DNA of 64,000 nucleotides from Sinohyriopsis cumingii (lineage: Eukaryota; Mollusca; Bivalvia; Unionida; Unionidae). The position numbers were made by a program, and so were the translations under genes. The stretch spans positions 160,701,398 through 160,765,397 of the forward strand of contig CM068825.1 in assembly GCA_028554795.2 (NCBI GenBank), written 5' to 3'. A model generated the notes under the pieces. The model had not been told where the DNA came from and did no database searches. It saw only the letters and a program-made list of their open reading frames with translations. Shown here piece after piece: positions 55,601 through 58,600 of the stretch (position 1 is its first letter; each line of letters starts with the position of its first letter).

Positions 55601-58600
55601 CAAGTTAAACAGTGGTATAATAGTCAAGTCAAACAGTGGTATAATAGACAAGTCAAACAGTGGTATAATAGTCAAGTCAAACAGTGGTATAATAGTCAAG
55701 TCAAACAGTGGTATAATAGTCAAGTTAAACAGTGGTATAATAGTCAAGTCAAACAGTGGTATAATAGTCAAGTCAAACAGTGGTATAATAGTCAAGTTAA
55801 ACAGATATTATGTATTTTAGTACCCAATTATTTGACAAATGAATATGGGTTTTATATATTAGAAGTATAAAAAGTAGTACATGTATTTCCCACATGTTGG
55901 ATATATTATATACTGTTCATCCTACACTTGTTGCTTCATAGTGAACATTTTCTGAAAACTTACTGTAAGATAGTTCTGTTTTAACATTTGGAATTGGTAC
56001 TTATTATACAGTAAACAATGCTGTGTTGCTCCCCTGACATTATTGCATAAAAGATCACACATAACCCAGTTTGAGAGTGGACAGTTACAGAATTTCGAAT
56101 AGGCAATACATGACTGAAAGCTGGCGGTAGGTAGGTGGATCCTGGAGATTTGCCAATTAGGTCTGAAAATAGCAGTATTTATTTTTACAGTTATTGATTC
56201 ATTCATTTGGATTTAAGTCTGTCATTGCAAGTTGAGTAATTATTGTTGTTCTTGGTTTTGACATTGCTTTTGTTGTATAGATATTTTAACATAGTATTTT
56301 TTATTTGTTATTGTAGTAAATTCAACTTGATTGAAAAGAAACTACAATTAATTGATTGCCAATATTGTACCCTAAACATTTTTAGAATATTAAACTTGTG
56401 AATTCATTTTTTTTTGCATAATTCACAAATGTTTTGTACTCATGAAAATTGTGTGATTTACAGTATCTTGCTGTAAATATTTGCCACAGGAAAGATTTCC
56501 AGCTGGACCAGGGATTCAACTTGGAATTGACCAAACTAGTGATAGGCACACTATCATGTCAGATACCAGAGCCAATGCATCTGACTTGTTTCTGCGACAT
56601 TTTCTTAGTTTTTTTAAGAGACGTAATTAGTTTGTCTTTGTTATTGGAAAACACAGACCATCATCTCTAGACTGAAAATGATGCACTTATCAGTGCAACA
56701 CAGATCATTGTCCATTGACTGAAAGACAAGCTTTTATCGGAAAACACAGATCATCATCAATAAACTGAAAGTCAAGCTCTTATCAGTACAATACAGACCA
56801 TCATCCATTGACTGAAATTCAACACAGACCCATTGTCCTTAGACTGAAATTCAAGCTCTTATTAGTACAACACAGACCATATAGACTGAAAGACAAGCTC
56901 TTATCAGTACAACACAGACCCATTATCCATAGACTGAAAGACAAGCTCTTATCAGTACAACACAGACCCATTATCCATAGACTGAAAGACAAGCTCTTAT
57001 CAGTACAACACAGATCCATTATCCATAGACTGAAAGACAAGCTCTTATCAGTACAACACAGACCCATCATCCATGGACTGAAAGTCAAGCTCTTATCGGT
57101 ACAACACAGACCATATAGACTGAAAGACAAGCTCTTATCAGTACAACACAGACAATATAGACTGAAAGACAAGCTCTTATCAGTACAACACAGACCCATC
57201 ATCCATGGACTGAAAGTCAAGCTCTTATCGGTACAACACAGACCATATAGACTGAAAGACAAGCTCTTATCAGTACAACACAGACAATATAGACTGAAAG
57301 ACAAGCTCTTATCAGTACAACACAGACCTGTCATCCATGGAATGAAAGACAAGCTCTTATCAGTACAACACAGACCCATCATCCATAGACTGAAAGTCAA
57401 GCTCTTATCAGTACAACACAGACCCATCATCCATAGACTGAAAGTCAAGCTCTTATCAGTACAACACAGGCCCATCATCCATAGACTGAAAGTCAAGCTC
57501 TTATCAGTACAACACAGACCCATCATCCATAGACTGAAAGTCAAGCTCTTATCAGTACAACACAGACCCATCATCCATAGACTGAAAGTCAAGCTCTTAT
57601 CAGTACAACACAGGCCCATCATCCATAGACTGAAAGTCAAGCTCTTATCAGTACAACACAGACCCATCATCCATAGACTGAAAGTCAAGCTCTTATCAGT
57701 ACAACACAGACCCATCATCCATAGACTGAAAGTCAAGCTCTTATCAGTACAACACAGGCCCATCATCCATAGACTGAAAGTCAAGCTCTTATCAGTACAA
57801 CACAGACCCATCATCCATAGACTGAAAGTCAAGCTCTTATCAGTACAACACAGGCCCATCATCCATAGACTGAAAGTCAAGCTCTTATCAGTACAACACA
57901 GGCCCATCATCCATAGACTGAAAGTCAAGCTCTTATCAGTACAACACAGACCCATCATCCATAGACTGAAAGTCAAGCTCTTATCAGTACAACACAGACC
58001 CATCATCCATAGACTGAAAGTCAAGCTCTTATCAGTACAACACAGGCCCATCATCCATAGACTGAAAGTCAAGCTCTTATCAGTACAACACAGGCCCATC
58101 ATCCATAGACTGAAAGTCAAGCTCTTATCAGTACAACACAGACCCATCATCCATAGACTGAAAGTCAAGCTCTTATCAGTACAACACAGACCCATCATCC
58201 ATAGACTGAAAGTCAAGCTCTTATCAGTACAACACAGGCCCATCATCCATAGACTGAAAGTCAATCTCTTATCAGTACAACACAGACCCATCATCCATAG
58301 ACTGAAAGTCAATCTCTTATCAGTACAACACAGACCCATCATCTATAGACTGAAAGTCAAGCTCTTATCAGTACAACACAGACCATATAGACTGAAAGTC
58401 AGGCTCTTATTGGTACAACACAGACCATCATTCATGGACTGAAAGTCAAGCTCTTATCAGTGCAACAGACCCATCGTCTATAGACTGAAGGTCAAGCTGT
58501 TATCAATACAACACACACCATTGCCCATAGACTGAAAGTCAGGTTGTTATTGGTACAACACAAACCATTGTCCATGGACTGAAAATCAAGCACTAATTGG

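Noticed and set aside
55187-55795. 202-codon - frame of TIIPLFDL repeats
   Set aside because: Product of a 24-bp minisatellite.
56808-58442. 544-codon + frame and 507-codon - frame as repeat-protein genes
   Set aside because: Both strands are open over the same 48-bp array; this is a property of the unit, not evidence of coding.
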